A stretch of 64,000 bases of DNA from Daphnia carinata (GCF_022539665.2 NC_081337.1:7292679-7356678), one strand, 5' to 3'; shown: positions 12,421 to 23,198, counted from the stretch's first letter. The notes: generated from the sequence alone by a model not told the origin. Numbers and translations: made by a program.

Positions 12421-12759
12421 TTCAATTGAACAATGAACAGATTTGTTTTAAATTCGAAATAAATGAGAATTACAAATGAAAATGTTAAATTTTCCGTTAC
12501 ATATGAATTGTTTTAATTATGAGCAATGAAAGTAGTTAGTAGTAGTCAAAGTATTGCAACTTTTTTATATTTTAAATGATTCAAAAACCATGAATTTCAC
12601 GCAAGAAGTTCTCGCGTTCGGTTTTGTATTTAATGTTTGCATGTACGAAATGCCACGTAAATTTTCCAAGATTTTTCTTTGTAGGGGAAGGGGTAGCAAA
12701 CACTGTGACGTCATAGACCTACTGAGCAAGACCGTCCAACCACCGCAAACAGATCGGGT

Positions 12760-12768
12760 TATATAAAG
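12760..12768 (+). promoter_or_regulatory. TATA box of the NPLP1-like gene
   Basis: TATATAAAG at 12,760-12,768, in an unusually GC-rich local context. The predicted leader is about 120 bases, up to the ATG at 12,913. A TATA promoter is typical of peptide-hormone genes. The preceding 300 bases are AT-rich with no other gene. Confidence 0.6.
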
Positions 12769-12912
12769 ACGAGGCCCGCGTCGAAGACGACCAGAGACCC
12801 GATAACGAACAGTTTGTAGCAGGCTGTAAAAACCAAGTCTCTTGTAGAATTCCCTCACAAGTTTGAAGCCCTTTGCTATCGACGTCAAGTTAAATAATCT
12901 GTTCGGTAGAAA

Positions 12913-15789
12913 ATGTTTCGCTGTTTTCTCCCAGTTATAGTGCTACTGTATCACTTCCAGGTCAGGTTATTATTGTTTTCTGAATGCATGTTCGTTAATC
13001 GTGTAGCGTTTGCTCCAGTGGAAGCTAGTCACCACTGTTTAGCTGGATTTTCCACATACGCGGTATTCGCCAATAAAACTTGTCAGACAGAATCAACAAG
13101 ACGGCCGCTATGAAAGGAATAGTTGGTGTCGTTTATATTTAACTGATTTCTGGATTAGACTCCTAACCTCGGAACATGGAGAGGACAAAAATTAACAAAA
13201 AGAGTAGATAATGGGACGCATCCCAAAGTCGTAGCAGAAGAGAGCCCTCAAGTCTTGCCGTTTTGTATACTACCTTTTATTTTTTTAGGAATTTTTTTTT
13301 CTTTCCTTTCTTCCTTTCATGTTTCTTCCGTCCGGCCAGAATTTTTTTCTATTTGGTGGTGAGGCAAAAAAACTTATTACGTTTTACTCACGCTACAAAA
13401 GTTATGTATTGTTTTACGTGCAGAACTCTGAATCCACCAGTATCACCCGTTTTCCCCTTGGGTAAACGACCTAGTTTGCCAAGCTTTTTCTAGGGTTAAA
13501 CAGGAATCAGGAAAGTGAAAGAGGCTGCTAAAACTCAACAGTGTAATGCACCGAAGGTCGTTAAATGAAGATAACTTGAAGTCTAGAGCTTAGATTGCTG
13601 AACCTATCTGAGATTGATTTCCAATAAAGAGTAGCTAAGCTTTTTCTTTCTCCAATTGTTCGTCAGCTGTACGCTAATCCCTGCACTCTGAGGGTGGAGT
13701 AGAGGGCTGGCGTGCATTATTCACGCCATAAGATTATCTGCAGAAGTGTAGCTTAATGAAGCACAAAGCTTTCCGTAGCTTTTACTGATAACTGGGTAAC
13801 ACCAACCGGCTACAAGTCAACACGAACAGAGAGACAACAGTATGCCAATCCCATTGCCACTTTAGCAGCCGTAAAAAAACTTAAATACCAAAATCGTTTT
13901 GTTAATATAGTAGCAATCACGGTTTGTTGGTGTTTGCCACATAACGCGTTTGGGCATCAGAATCTCATTTCAGTTGTTCAGCACTACAGTCTAGGGCAAG
14001 ACGTGAAGGTCAATACTCAGTCTGTTGACAGGCGGCAAGCTGAAGCACGCGGGATGTGCGATGGGATTAAACAATCTAAAAGAACCGCGCTAAGAGGAAA
14101 GAATAAAAACCAAAGCAAATATTTTCTCTAGTTCATTGTAGTATTTAAGAATTAACTTTGAATATACCTTAGTTCCCTTAAAGATTTTTTTGTTTTTTTT
14201 CGCGTCCGTGGCATTTAGTGAATACCAATATTTTTCGGTGTGCTATTTTTCCTGCAAAGGGGCTAGGATATTGTAGCAACGGACTATCGCCTCTGCAGGG
14301 TGTTTACTCAAAAAGCAACCCATCAAATGCCATGTCCGGAGCAGATCGCCCATATCCTATTGACGCGCAAGCCGAATCCAACAACAATGATGGCGCCGCA
14401 GCTCTTCTGCTGCATAATCAACCAAAGTCAGCCCAGCAGCCGGTGGAGAAGGCGGGTCCGGCGCACAATAGAAGGCAGCGAAGGCATATCGGTTCGATTG
14501 CAGCTTTTCGTGGCTTGCCAGGACCTTTCAACAAATTTAACGCAGCCGAATGGCCGTTGTCAGCTGGAAGGGATTGGTACTATTTATTTGCCAAAAAGCT
14601 CTGCGACGGAAAGCTATAGCCATGAAATTATTAATGTTATTGCTCTGACGACTTAATTGCCAGGAAAAAAATTATGACACCCGGATCCGACTTTGTGGAG
14701 TATGTACAGAGCACGGACGACGACGTAATCAAAGACAAACGATATCCAGATGTCATGGGAATAAATAACCAACGCCCCAACTCGGTCCTGATCCGGGGCA
14801 ACCCTAATGTTGGAGTTAAAAGCAACAAAAATTTCGAGATACTTACTCCTCCGCACAACGAGGCAAGGGCTAGAGCAGTCAGCCGATTGCTACGATTGTT
14901 GTCTGAAGCTCGAGCCAATTCCGCCAATGTCAATTCGATAAGCAAGAAATTTCTAGGCGCTTTAGCCCGAAATAATGGTCTTCCAACTGGTCCCAAAGCA
15001 ACTGCTCCTTTTGTTCAATACAAAGGGTCAACTGCCATTCCTTTGCCAGGTAAGAGAACTTCAATCGATTGGGGAGCGCTTCGCCATCCAGTTCACCGAT
15101 CAGAGATAGCAGATACCAGTGAGAATCTTCAGTTTAATAATCAAGCGGAGGAATATCCAACTGAAGACATATTTACCGACGACGTTATCCTTGGATTGGG
15201 GGAAGATGAAGAACAAACAGGTAATAAAAATTGGGATGGTAGATACTTTTCTTTTAGGAATAGAAAAAATTCCAATAGGGCAATAACTTGCTTATTCTCG
15301 TCTTATACGAGAGTTGCGCCTTCGATCCATCTCTAGCTATTTCAACTCAGCATAGAAACAAAGGGTCTTATCAAAGAGAATCCTCTTTTGATATAAAGCT
15401 GAAGAAAGCAATACAAAACGTTTGCCAAGCTCAGTGAGATCAGCCAGTTAAACAAACTTTTAAATTCAAAGTTCTCTTGCCATGATATAGCTGTCATATC
15501 TAATACCATTTAACGTATGCGGACCATTTTCTTTTTCGTCCTGTACGAAACAAATCAGACGGAAAATTGAAATTCATATGCACAGTCTTTGGTTTAGATA
15601 AACTTGATGTAAACATACATTTCGAAACCATTCTAAAACTAAGAATAAACAACTAATACAAAATTTCTATCTTTAGACGATTCAGATGAAATTATATCCA
15701 ACAAACGCAATATTGCGTCACTTGCAGCTAAAGGTGGTTGGTCGCGTCCTTCTAGAGCCTACAATCGCTTACCGCATTTTTCTTATTAA
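12913..15789 (+). CDS. Neuropeptide-like precursor 1 (NPLP1)-type prohormone
   Basis: Exons 12913-12960, 14260-14576, 14664-15220 and 15677-15789 join to 345 codons with consistent phases. The start MFRCFLPVIVLLYHFQ is a signal peptide core. Dibasic or basic sites release peptides of the NPLP1 type: HIGSIAAFRGLPGPF after RR (about residue 92), FLGALARNNGLP after KK (about 218), a peptide ending IPLPGKR that would be C-terminally amidated, TSIDWGALRHPV, and NIASLAAKGGW after KR (about 319). The recurring core (H/N)IxSLA or LGALA is the NPLP1 signature. Acidic spacers separate them. In arthropods these peptides come from neurons and neurosecretory cells; receptors are mostly unassigned. The 1.3-kb first intron is long for this genome, and an extra exon near 13.9 kb cannot be excluded. 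Confidence 0.78.
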
Positions 15790-17345
15790 AAGACTTGAGT
15801 GCATCAACATCGTCCTCTCGACACACCTCGCTATTTTTGTTCAGCTCCACAATGTTAGAATGTTAAAAGAATCTGCTGTGCGTGAAACTAAATTAGTTAT
15901 TTATGTCAACGACTTCGGAAGATGGCAACACGTAGCAATTTCCACGAGCACGGGGATCCCAATTTGTCCTCCTATAATCTTTGATTACTTTTGATGTACG
16001 TCATTAATGTCAATACAACTAATCAATTATCTACTAGTTTTCTTCGTTACACATAAAAAAATAATCCTTCGTAGAATCCATTATTTTACTTAATGACGAT
16101 GGTCTATTCGAAAAAGAAAAAAATTTGTAGATAAACGAAACAGACAAAGGGTGACTAAGATTGAGCGGCTATCATAGTAAATGGATATCAGGAATACAAC
16201 CTGCTTCACGCGTGCACGACGTTTGTCAATTTGAACTTGACAGAAAATTAATACATTTTTGGCTTCGAATGACTGGTTTGAAAGGCAGACGGCTTCAATT
16301 TATCAACTGGGACCGTGAGGCGGAGCTGATAGTGAACGACGATCCTCCAACTGATTTATTTCTCCATGCATCCGTGCACACGTACGATGAACTTCTGCTC
16401 AGTCGAGTGTACTTAATTTTTCTCTTCTAACAATTGCAAGTCGGTCCCAACAAGCTTCACGGTCAAGGAACAGTATACAATTGGGCCTTATCCCCGCTGT
16501 CAAACTCTTGAGAAGCAGAAATAATACATGATTTAGGTGTCCATATACCGCCTGTTTATGATGGATTGTTTCTGTAGATTCCATCAAGAAGTATAAATCC
16601 AAACCAACATGAAATGTCAGTTCAAACAAACTGCATTGTCTTAGAGCCCTACTTACTGGATGTCAATCAATTCAATCAGCGTGAATGATGCTCGAATTAA
16701 TCACTCGACATCAGAAGATAGCTTTCATCTTCCGTTCTCTGAATCTTGGAAATAAGTTTCGACTGCTGTGCTTGCCGACATCGAACGTGGTAGCGGTTGA
16801 GTTGTTAATTTTCAACACGACCTCTTCGGAGTGACCTTTTTTCAGTGAACGAATTTTCCCCCTTTTCCACAGCAAACCGACCATGCGATTTTTTCTGTTT
16901 TCTGAGCTGTCTTTTCCTTTTTCTGTTCTTGACTCAAATCAACTTCGTCAAACTTCTCTCTTCCAAAACTTCTCACGAGTGTCTTGCTGACCTTTGCAAG
17001 AAACAGGGAAAAATATAACTTCATCGTTAATACCGGATGATTAAAATGTCCATCGTTAAATTAAGCTTTTCTATAAAATTATCTAATAGCGACAAATTTA
17101 AGCTTAATCGACAGTTACACCGTTTGCACAGACACACCGACTATTGTATTAAGTGCCTGAAGGGATGAATTTCGGGAATGGGGCACACACACAAAGGGGA
17201 TTTGTAGGGTTAAAAAAAAAAATCACTGCCCACGTGAAAAACTAGGTTGGGTGAAAAAAAAATCCGATTTTAAAAGACGGGAAAACTAATGGTTTTAGAA
17301 TGAAGAAAAGGACAAAAAAACGGATCCGTTTTTCATCGGTTGTCA
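15790..17345. other. Intergenic between NPLP1 and tra2, no gene seen
   Basis: Contains the NPLP1 3' flank and the tra2 3' UTR (minus). Open frames of 60-100 codons (plus 15,686 and 16,161; minus 16,399 and 16,842) show no recognised domain; the 15,686 frame overlaps the last NPLP1 exon in another frame. I see nothing else to support. Confidence 0.5.
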
Positions 17346-18553
17346 TCAATAACGGCCTGATAATTAGTTAAGAGAAAACAAAACCCTTAATGAAATTTTA
17401 ACCAACAGATATGGCTAACTTTTACTGTTTGTTTAACTACTTACGTGGTGAATAGGATCGCGAACGTGAGCGCTCGTATCCCCGGCGGCTGGAACGATAA
17501 TTTTTCTCATAGTAGGGCGAAGGTGACCGACGATATCCTCTTTCATTGCGGTCATACCTGTCGTATCGTCCACTTGTTCTGTTTAAAAAAAATCACCAAT
17601 TCTTGAAAAAGTGGAAACGTAATAATGTAGCATTTTCTTACATGGTTGGTCTTCCCATGTAGATGCCTGGAGTAGGAGTATGGGGTCGCTGAGTAATTGA
17701 GTAATCCACCCTGATGCGTCGACCATCAATTTCTAGGCCTGTGCATTGCTCTTTCGCCAACTTTGCGTCTTCTAAACTCTCGAAGTAAACAAAGGCGAAT
17801 CCTCGTGAACGGCCAGTCTGGATTTAAATTTTTCCTTACATCGGCTTATTTAGCAACTTTTGTGATGTATCTATTACCTTTGCATCTTTAACAACTTGTA
17901 CTTTCTCTAGAGGACCATACTTAGCAAACACATGCTGTAATTCAGTTTCTGTTGTATACAGTCCCATTCCAAATACACCAAGGCAACGGGTAGGTTCTGG
18001 ATTATCCTGCAGATTAAACACAATTATTATTCAAGTATTGTATAACAAAATATCTATGTATGATGTATAAAAAATCACTTACTGGTGGTCCACCTCCTCC
18101 TCCTCCACCACCACCTCCTCCACCACGATGACTGCCACCCATGTTGTTATGGCGTTTCCTGCCTGACATGGGAGATCTGGAACGGCTGTGGTAGCGATCA
18201 CCTCCTCTATCTCCTCCTCTCTCCGCACCTCTATCCCGTCTGTCATGATGTCTTCTGTCTCCTCTATCATCTTCATAAGAACGAGAACGACGTCCTTGAT
18301 GGCGGTGTCCAGGTGATCTACTACGTCCTCTATCCTTATGATGGCGATAATTCCTAATTTAACAATTGCCAATGTCAAAAACTTTCTGATAAAAGAATAA
18401 AGCTAGAAAAACTTAGCTAGAAATAAAAAGTTATATCAAAATCAGGTACCCAAGCTCATGTTCAATCGTAGAAGGTACAACTAGTAACAAACAAATTTGT
18501 AAAATATATTTTGCTTACCCTGAGGGAGAATCTTTCCGCCTAGGAGAGTCCAT
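17346..18553 (-). CDS. tra2: Transformer-2 SR-like splicing regulator
   Basis: Six coding exons on the minus strand: 18519-18553, 18083-18353, 17878-18006, 17642-17817, 17445-17578 and 17346-17356. They sum to 252 codons. Order: an N-terminal Arg/Ser/Asp region ([20 protein letters not shown]); a poly-Gly hinge; an RRM with RNP2 LGVFGMGL and RNP1 [11 protein letters not shown]; the tra2-specific linker [17 protein letters not shown]; a second RS region; and the ending SYSPRRY, as in vertebrate TRA2B. The family binds GAA-rich exonic enhancers and, in insects, works with Transformer on doublesex. In Daphnia-like crustaceans a sex-determination role is not implied. The final coding exon is only 11 bases. 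Confidence 0.95.
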
Positions 18554-20706
18554 AGCTATGTTAAAAATTCCCCTGCAAAGACAGAAGACGTTATTTAGAA
18601 GCATTAACTTGCGACCTACCAGGCTTAAGTCCCTAGTGGACGTGCTTATACAAGCCACCTCTGTTTTCTTTTTAATTGCGGAGAAGTGAGGTGAACGCTA
18701 GCAATTTCTTACGGTTCACGTTACACCTAATGATAGTATTTAAAAAGGGGACTCGATACGCTTACCTCAGTAGTCAAAAAGAAACGAAGTTCTTATCAAA
18801 CCCTTGAAAATGGTGTCTGGCGGGAATCCAACAATGCTGAGAGTAAGAGCATCAATGGCGTACTACATGGGGTGATGATGACTGAAGTGCGGCGTGGTTC
18901 GAATTATCGTGTTTTAGTTTTGCTTTCGCTTCATAGGTGTCGTAGTGAACGTTGCCATATATCATTAATTGTTTTATTGCTTCTCATGCTGTTCGTGAAG
19001 TAAGGCTCCTCGCCGATAAGCCGTGATCATTCTTCTACAGGCTGGCGAGGCAATATGTACTACTAAGTACATAATCGCGCCGTACATAATGGTGTATAAT
19101 ACAAATACTAATATATATATTAAAATTATACTGTATATAGATATTACTACATGTACATATATTACTAATATATATACACAATATTATTATATATATACAA
19201 TACTATTATATATATTATATATTGTACTTATATACTGAATATGTACAATTGGTATGGTAATTGAAATAAAAGAATATTAGAGAAACAATTTTTTAATTAT
19301 TTGTCAGCTAAATTAATTACAATAATTAGTTGATTATTTACAGTAAATAGCCCTTGGTAAGGCTATCTATTTTTGGGTAATTGTTATCAACATTTTCAAA
19401 GGGAAAAAATCTTAAAGGCAAAATGTATTTTTGCTGTTTTTCAATCTAAGGTTCTACGCGACGCAACTGATAAAAACAAAAAAAAATAGATGTCACGCTT
19501 AAACTTTTTCCTTTTCATAATTTAATAATTTTCATAAATTTCATGGAATTAGATAGCTCTTGAAAAGAGCTATCAATTGATGCAAAATTTGTAAATTTTG
19601 ACTGTTTATTTTCCTCATAAATAATTATTAAAGGCTTTCATGATTTTACAAAGAGGAGGGGGTGTGTGAAAAATACGAAACTTTGCATTGATCGTTTGAT
19701 GCTTAATCTTCGTCAAAACACGCAATCATTGTAATATTTTTGTTGCTGGTGTTTCCAGGAACAACTTGTTATAAACGATTGCTTTTAAGATGCTTCATTT
19801 AACCCCAAAAATTGCGTTTGAAAAAGTGGTTTTTGACAAACCATTAAGTTCAAATTGTAAAAATTGTAAATAGGTGGAAATAAATTTTTATTATAAGTAA
19901 ATATTTACATTTTGTTTGTGCCTAGCGAATTTTAATATCCGTCTTAGATTGCAAATCGCAGAAATTAACTAAGATAAGTTAAGCAAGTTTATTCCATCGG
20001 TTCTCATTAAATTTACAATTTTAAAGATCTTTTTCCACATTTCCGCGTGGAAAACTACGTTTAAGCGCATCTTCCGCATGGAAAAACTACAAGCAGACAG
20101 CATACCAAAAAAAAAATTGACTGACGCCCTGCGCGTTTAGCCCATAAGAAAAAGTGCATCTGCAACTATGTGTACTTAGTACATATGTAGTGAGACCATG
20201 TTGGCTTCCTACTTGGATTGTCTCAGTCTCTAATATGCTGCCATTAAGTGGCAACAAAAGGTTCAGCTAATTTTAAAGTTTCCGTTAAGGTGCCATCTGC
20301 TGGGCACAAAAAGGGGCAGCAAACTGAATTGTTACCTAAAAATCAAAACCTTTCACGTTATGTTATAATTGCAATAATCAATTCCCAGCTACGTCTGACG
20401 CAACTGGGGGATTACGACACACACAAACAATACTGACAACGGTCAGGTTAGTTTCTTAATCTAGTATTCTGGTCATCATTTGGGTGGTACACAGTTATAG
20501 TTAGGATCCGGCAGCCAGTCACGTCAGCTGGCTGCCGGCTGCCGTTGGTTTTTCATCGCATCAATGGCACATTTCAGTTTTCTTAGAATAAACATTTGGC
20601 TTCCGGTCGCAAGGTTTTCTTCCGTTTCCGGGAGTGTTTGAGAAATTTTTGGCATCCTCCATTTTTACGCACGACCGCATAAATTTTAAATTTCGTTTAA
20701 CTTACA
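18554..20706. other. Intergenic upstream of tra2, AT-rich
   Basis: 18,554-18,960 holds the tra2 5' leader and probable promoter (no TATA seen). 19,080-19,240 is an AT-rich low-complexity stretch of ATATTA-type units, which creates a spurious Tyr/Ile frame. 19,260-20,650 is unique AT-rich sequence. No gene is supported. Confidence 0.5.
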
Positions 20707-20994
20707 CTAGTCGTCTTGCGTTTGCTCTTGAACGGAATTATTTTCAACGTTATCCCTGAAAAGATAGTTCAGAGTGACGCATGAAGGTTCAGTAGCTACA
20801 TCTTCCAGGGACATTGGTTCAGAACAAATACTTATGCTGCTGATACCTGCAAAATACATGAAAAAAAGCAGACCACCAACGAAAAGCATTGCCAGGAATA
20901 TGATGGCGAAAAGACCGCAGCATAAGGGGACCGCGCAGCCTTTACATCCATAGCCTTTTGTATTGCAGATTCCGGAGACTGTTTTTATTGCCAC
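20707..20994 (-). CDS. Small Cys-rich single-pass membrane protein or terminal exon
   Basis: Minus-strand frame of 95 codons beginning MAIKTVSGICNTKGYG. A Cys/Gly-rich segment (CKGCAVPLCCG) runs straight into a strong membrane span (LFAIIFLAMLFVGGLLFFMY), then an acidic tail ending EQTQDD. The frame continues open a few codons upstream of this Met, to a run of ten A. The same DNA is duplicated at 21,300-21,450, where indels place the homologous segment in another frame. It may be the C-terminal part of a larger protein that includes the repeat region upstream. Function unknown. Confidence 0.5.
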   Translation of the reverse strand: MAIKTVSGICNTKGYGCKGCAVPLCCGLFAIIFLAMLFVGGLLFFMYFAGISSISICSEPMSLEDVATEPSCVTLNYLFRDNVENNSVQEQTQDD

Positions 20995-21728
20995 CTCTTT
21001 TTTTTTTGTTCTTGAATGCCCCTACGACCGGTCGTCGATTTTTCATCGCTGCTTGTCCCTGGACTCTGATTTTCTGGGGGCGCTAGCTCTCCATCATCGG
21101 TTGTCCTTGAGCTTGTGTGCGTCTCCTGGTTATGCGTGGGCCCTGCTTTTCCATCGCTGGTTGCCCATGGGTCCTGGTTTTCCATCGCTGGTTTCCCATG
21201 GGTATGGGTTTTCCATCGCTGGTTTCCCATGGGTATGGGTTTTCCATCGCTGGTTGTCCGTGGGAGTTCTTTACCTGCGGGCGCTAGTTCTTTATAGACC
21301 TGCAAAATACATGAAAAGAAGCAGACCACCAACGAAAAGCATTGCCAGGAATATGATGGCGAAAAGACCGCAGCATAAGGGGACCGCGCAGCCTTTGCAT
21401 CCATAGCCTTCTGCGTTGCAGATTCCGAAGGTTTTTTTATTATAACCTCTTTTTTCGGTTTTTTAATGCCCCTACAACCGGGCGTCGATTCTTCACTGCT
21501 GCTTGTCCCTGGACTTTGGTTTTCTAGGGGCGCTAGCTCTCCATCATCGGTTGTCCTTTGGCTTGTGTGCGTCTCCTGGTTATGCGTGGGCCCTGGTTTT
21601 CCATCGCTGGTTGCCCATGGATCCTGGTTTTCCATCGCTGGTTTCCCATGGGTCCTGGTTTTCCATCGCTGGTTTCCCATGGGTATGGGTTTTCCATCGC
21701 TGGTTTCCCATGGGTATGGGTTTTCCAT
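20985..21728 (-). CDS. Repeat-protein ORF built from a 31-bp minisatellite
   Basis: Open frame of 247 codons on the minus strand. Because the DNA unit is 31 bp, three units are read in three successive frames, giving a 31-residue protein period: SDGKPIPMGNQRWKT, then HGKPAMENQDPW, then the next SDGK. The frame also runs through the membrane-segment DNA of unit 2 in a non-hydrophobic-core register (SYSWQCFSLVVCFFSC) and ends at a run of ten A. Plus-strand frames through the same arrays are open too, so openness alone is weak evidence of coding. Composition is hydrophilic, Pro/Asn/Gly-rich and without known domain. Could be a lineage-specific extracellular or mucin-like protein, or not a gene. 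Confidence 0.35.
   Translation of the reverse strand: MENPYPWETSDGKPIPMGNQRWKTRTHGKPAMENQDPWATSDGKPGPTHNQETHTSQRTTDDGELAPLENQSPGTSSSEESTPGCRGIKKPKKEVIIKKPSESATQKAMDAKAARSPYAAVFSPSYSWQCFSLVVCFFSCILQVYKELAPAGKELPRTTSDGKPIPMGNQRWKTHTHGKPAMENQDPWATSDGKAGPTHNQETHTSSRTTDDGELAPPENQSPGTSSDEKSTTGRRGIQEQKKKRWQ
21120..21265. repeat. 31-bp minisatellite, array 1
   Basis: Units begin CCATCGCTGG at 21,151, 21,182, 21,213 and 21,244, exactly 31 bp apart. A diverged unit precedes them at 21,120. The core is CCATCGCTGGTTTCCCATGG followed by GTATGGGTTTT. Confidence 0.9.
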
Positions 21729-21746
21729 TGCTGGTTGTCCGCGGGA
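21570..21746. repeat. 31-bp minisatellite, array 2
   Basis: Units begin at 21,601, 21,632, 21,663, 21,694 and 21,725, 31 bp apart, with a diverged unit at 21,570. It has one unit more than array 1, as expected for slippage or unequal exchange after the segment was duplicated. Confidence 0.9.
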
Positions 21747-21764
21747 GTTCTTTACCTGCGGGCG

Positions 21765-22217
21765 CTAGTTCTTTATAGACGGTGGTTTTACATCGCTGTT
21801 TGTCCAATTAGACGGGAGATGACTGCTAGTAGATTCCTCGGAGCCAAATTTGGCAGGAACCCTGTTAGTATGAGGTACATCACACAATGAACAACAACTA
21901 CAACGAGGTGGATTGCTAGGGTGTTTGAAGCCCAAACGCGTGTTTAAGTGTACAAACTCCATTTTTGCAAAAGTTTTAGGCGTTAAAATAGAATTTAAAA
22001 TGCTCATATGCTCGGCTCTACTTAAGCAATAGCGCAGAGACTTGCTAAAAAGTTTGTTCCTTGGTACCAGTTTATTTCGACTAGAATCATTATTTAAGAT
22101 TTTTTCACGTGCGTTGGATTTCAAACTATTCTTCACATGTATTTGATTGTATTTTAATGTAGTGTAACAATTATGTTTTTTAATTAATTTATGTTTGTTC
22201 ATGACGCCACAATACAA
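21765..22217 (-). CDS. Uncertain ORF upstream of the repeat protein
   Basis: 150-codon minus-strand frame, basic in its first half and with a Cys-rich patch (PPRCSCCSLCDVP) in the second. It ends just before the repeat ORF begins, in a different frame. I recognise nothing in it. It may be an exon of the same locus or chance; no splice sites were fixed. Confidence 0.25.
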   Translation of the reverse strand: MYCGVMNKHKLIKKHNCYTTLKYNQIHVKNSLKSNAREKILNNDSSRNKLVPRNKLFSKSLRYCLSRAEHMSILNSILTPKTFAKMEFVHLNTRLGFKHPSNPPRCSCCSLCDVPHTNRVPAKFGSEESTSSHLPSNWTNSDVKPPSIKN

Positions 22218-22316
22218 ATTGTGGGCGTATCCGACATTGGATCTAGCAGCGCCTCTATCGCATCTTTTATAGTACCATGATTTGTGGTAACTAGATCCTG
22301 TTCAGCTGCCTTGACA

Positions 22317-22640
22317 CTACTCAAAACACTTGGTTACCCAACACATCACAGGCTCCAAACAAACGTAAGCCAAAAAACTTAAAGCGAAAACGACACCTGG
22401 AAAAATTATGATTATCCACGACATTGCAAACGAACAGCTGAAATCCTTGCGGCGACTTCGACTGTTTTCCAGCCAAAACACCCAACAGACAAGGTATGCA
22501 ATGGCTTCAAAAATGGTGAAAATTGTAGCTCGTAATAGATAGAATTTCTGAAAGGATGTGGTGTCCTTGCTGCCCCCTCCATTAACGCTGCTTATGCGTA
22601 CGATGCTATCATGGTTTATACGCAAGCTCTGACTTTCCAT
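22317..22640 (-). CDS. Small two-span membrane protein of unknown function
   Basis: 107-codon minus-strand frame. After a polar N-terminus (MESQSLRINHDSIVRISS) there are two hydrophobic spans, about residues 34-57 (ATIFTIFEAIAYLVCWVFW) and 73-100 (SWIIIIFPGVVFALSFLAYV), separated by a basic Arg/Lys loop. This reads like a genuine membrane protein rather than chance. It may be the 5' exon of the duplicated locus downstream on the same strand, which also encodes a membrane span. No family recognised. Confidence 0.5.
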   Translation of the reverse strand: MESQSLRINHDSIVRISSVNGGGSKDTTSFQKFYLLRATIFTIFEAIAYLVCWVFWLENSRSRRKDFSCSFAMSWIIIIFPGVVFALSFLAYVCLEPVMCWVTKCFE

Positions 22641-22859
22641 CTTAAGAAACGTGGCTCAAGTAGAAATAGTGCAATGGAAGCGGCATTGAAGGTCATTCTC
22701 AGTTTAATGTCGTAATTGAACGTCTTAACTGCTTCGGTTTTCCCACCGCTGAATCGCGTGAGTTCCTAATTTTCCTTTGGAAACGTGGCACGACCAACAC
22801 CGTGTGACTGGCCACCTCAACTCTGTTGGATGTATTTTGCTGAATCATGTGACATCCTT

Positions 22860-23165
22860 CATTTTTTTCATTAAGTTAATCGTTTTTGAAATACGCTAAA
22901 TATTTGACGCAATGCTAGCGCGCCAGTACGCTACAGCGCTAGAGCGATGCAGCAGAAATATTCAATGTATTTCAAAAACGATTAATATAATGAAAAAAAT
23001 AGCAATTTTTCCGGATCAGCATTAAATTTTGATTGTATCCTGTGATATTCAACCAACTCCGATGAGTGTCAGTTTTTGCCGAAAAAAAATTTTAAGCCCG
23101 AATAAATAAGCCCAAGCGCCAGTACGCTACAGCACTAGCGCTATGCAGCAGAAATATTCGGTGAG
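22860..23165. mobile_element. Family A repeat with inverted ends and duplicated GC-rich core
   Basis: AATCGTTTTTGAAATAC near 22,878 is matched by its complement at about 22,968-22,984, so the inner part is a hairpin-capable MITE. It encloses GCTAGCGCGCCAGTACGC (about 22,914), the same core as at 4042. The flank to 23,090 is the reverse complement of 3905-4000. A second core, GCGCCAGTACGCTACAGC, follows at about 23,116. Confidence 0.65.
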
Positions 23166-23198
23166 TGGATGTAGATAACTAGCTAGAAATCTGACCGC

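Larger units (their letters stand above)
20848..21780. repeat. Tandem segmental duplication of about 0.45-0.48 kb (two units)
   Basis: Unit 1 (about 20,848-21,299) and unit 2 (about 21,301-21,780) start with the same TGCAAAATACATGAAAA and end with the same GCGCTAGTTCTTTATAGAC. They share high identity throughout. Unit 2 has one more copy of the inner 31-bp minisatellite and a different poly(A)/(T) tract. Identity is high enough by eye to suggest a recent event. Confidence 0.85.

Noticed and set aside
19023-19238. Tyr/Ile/Thr-rich plus-strand frame
   Set aside because: It is a translation of an ATATTA-type low-complexity tract.
21115-21890. Several plus-strand frames through the minisatellite (GFPWVWVFHRW-type repeats)
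   Set aside because: They are the opposite strand of the 31-bp arrays; which strand, if any, is coding is undecided, and the minus strand is favoured because it leads toward the membrane-span frame.
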